Position numbers and translations under genes: made by a program. DNA of 30,000 bases from Anaeramoeba ignava. Its lineage: Eukaryota > Metamonada > Anaeramoebidae. The stretch lies in assembly GCA_028826165.1 (NCBI GenBank), contig JAPDFW010000137.1, positions 1 through 30,000 on the forward strand, in the 5' to 3' direction. Positions 29,690 through 30,000 of this stretch are shown in pieces; the first letter of the stretch is position 1; every line of letters begins with the position of its first letter. Below the pieces are notes generated by a model. That model made no database searches, was not told the DNA's origin, and was given only the letters and a program-made list of their open reading frames with translations.

Positions 29690-30000
29690 TTTTAATATTG
29701 ATTTTAATTTAAATTTTAATTTAAATTTTAATTTTTGATTTTGATTTTAATTTTGATTTTAATTTTAATTTTGATTTTTGAATTTAAATTTTTAATTTTG
29801 ATTTTTGATTTTCTTTAAATTTTTAATTTTTTTTAATTTTAAAATTTTTTAATATTAATTTTTCATTTTTCCATTTTAATTTTGATTGAGGATTTTGAAA
29901 ATTTAATTTTAATTTTAAATTTGATTTTAATTTTAACACAATTTTAATTTTAAATTTTAATTTTGAATTTTGATTTTAATTTTTTAATTTTAATTTTAAT
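29690..30000. repeat. TTTTAA/TTTTGA hexamer repeat at window end
   Basis: The last 300 bases are TTTTAA, TTTTGA and AATTTT hexamers, the reverse complement of the family at 27465-28015. The repeat runs off the window. No start exon for the minus-strand gene to its left is visible in it. Confidence 0.85.

Overview
The window is nuclear DNA of a very AT-rich, intron-bearing protist. Genes use the standard stop codons and are split by short GT-AG introns, often 65-150 nt. The gene families are eukaryotic: BTB, Kelch, SAM, RGS, DUF547, a MUN/Munc13-like protein and a cytosolic seryl-tRNA synthetase. There are no operons or Shine-Dalgarno sites. Extreme AT content, simple-repeat intergenic DNA and abundant BTB/Kelch/RGS genes suggest an amoeboid or flagellate protist of the Anaeramoeba kind. 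That placement is an inference from style, not a match.

Layout: 1-5094 has no gene I can support. 5095-8592 (-) is a BTB / coiled-coil / ankyrin-type gene with what looks like a run of six 3-nt exons. 9309-13771 (-) is a five-exon C2-MUN (Munc13-like) gene. 13919-14683 (-) is an intronless GNAT acetyltransferase, divergent over 77 bp from 14761-17432 (+), a Kelch-BTB-BTB-SAM gene. 17433-19040 is satellite. 19111-22536 (+) is a nine-exon PAS-like / coiled-coil / RGS / DUF547 gene. 22580-24090 is a 24-bp satellite. 24206-27444 (+) is seryl-tRNA synthetase, with a 1.76-kb first intron made of TCAATA-type hexamers. 27445-28020 is hexamer repeat. 28141-29531 (-) is an unidentified helical protein gene whose 5' end is an imperfect tandem duplication. 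The window ends in another hexamer repeat.

The genes share no obvious pathway. Several are signalling or scaffold types (BTB adaptors for ubiquitin ligases, RGS for heterotrimeric G proteins, MUN for vesicle tethering), and the synthetase is housekeeping. Two features run across them: a T-run/CA/T-run element just upstream of the start codon of all six genes with an intact 5' end, and a separate hexamer or satellite family filling each large intron or spacer.

The most notable observation is the microexon chain at 5654-6193. The pattern AAATAG-NNN-GTAA(A/T)T occurs six times in about 540 bp on the coding strand, always in phase 0. It adds Pro-Pro-Lys-Glu-Glu-Pro between the coiled coil and the ankyrin-type end. 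Several neighbouring introns look like copies of one another. All exon joins were deduced by hand from reading frame and splice-site phase, with no transcript data.
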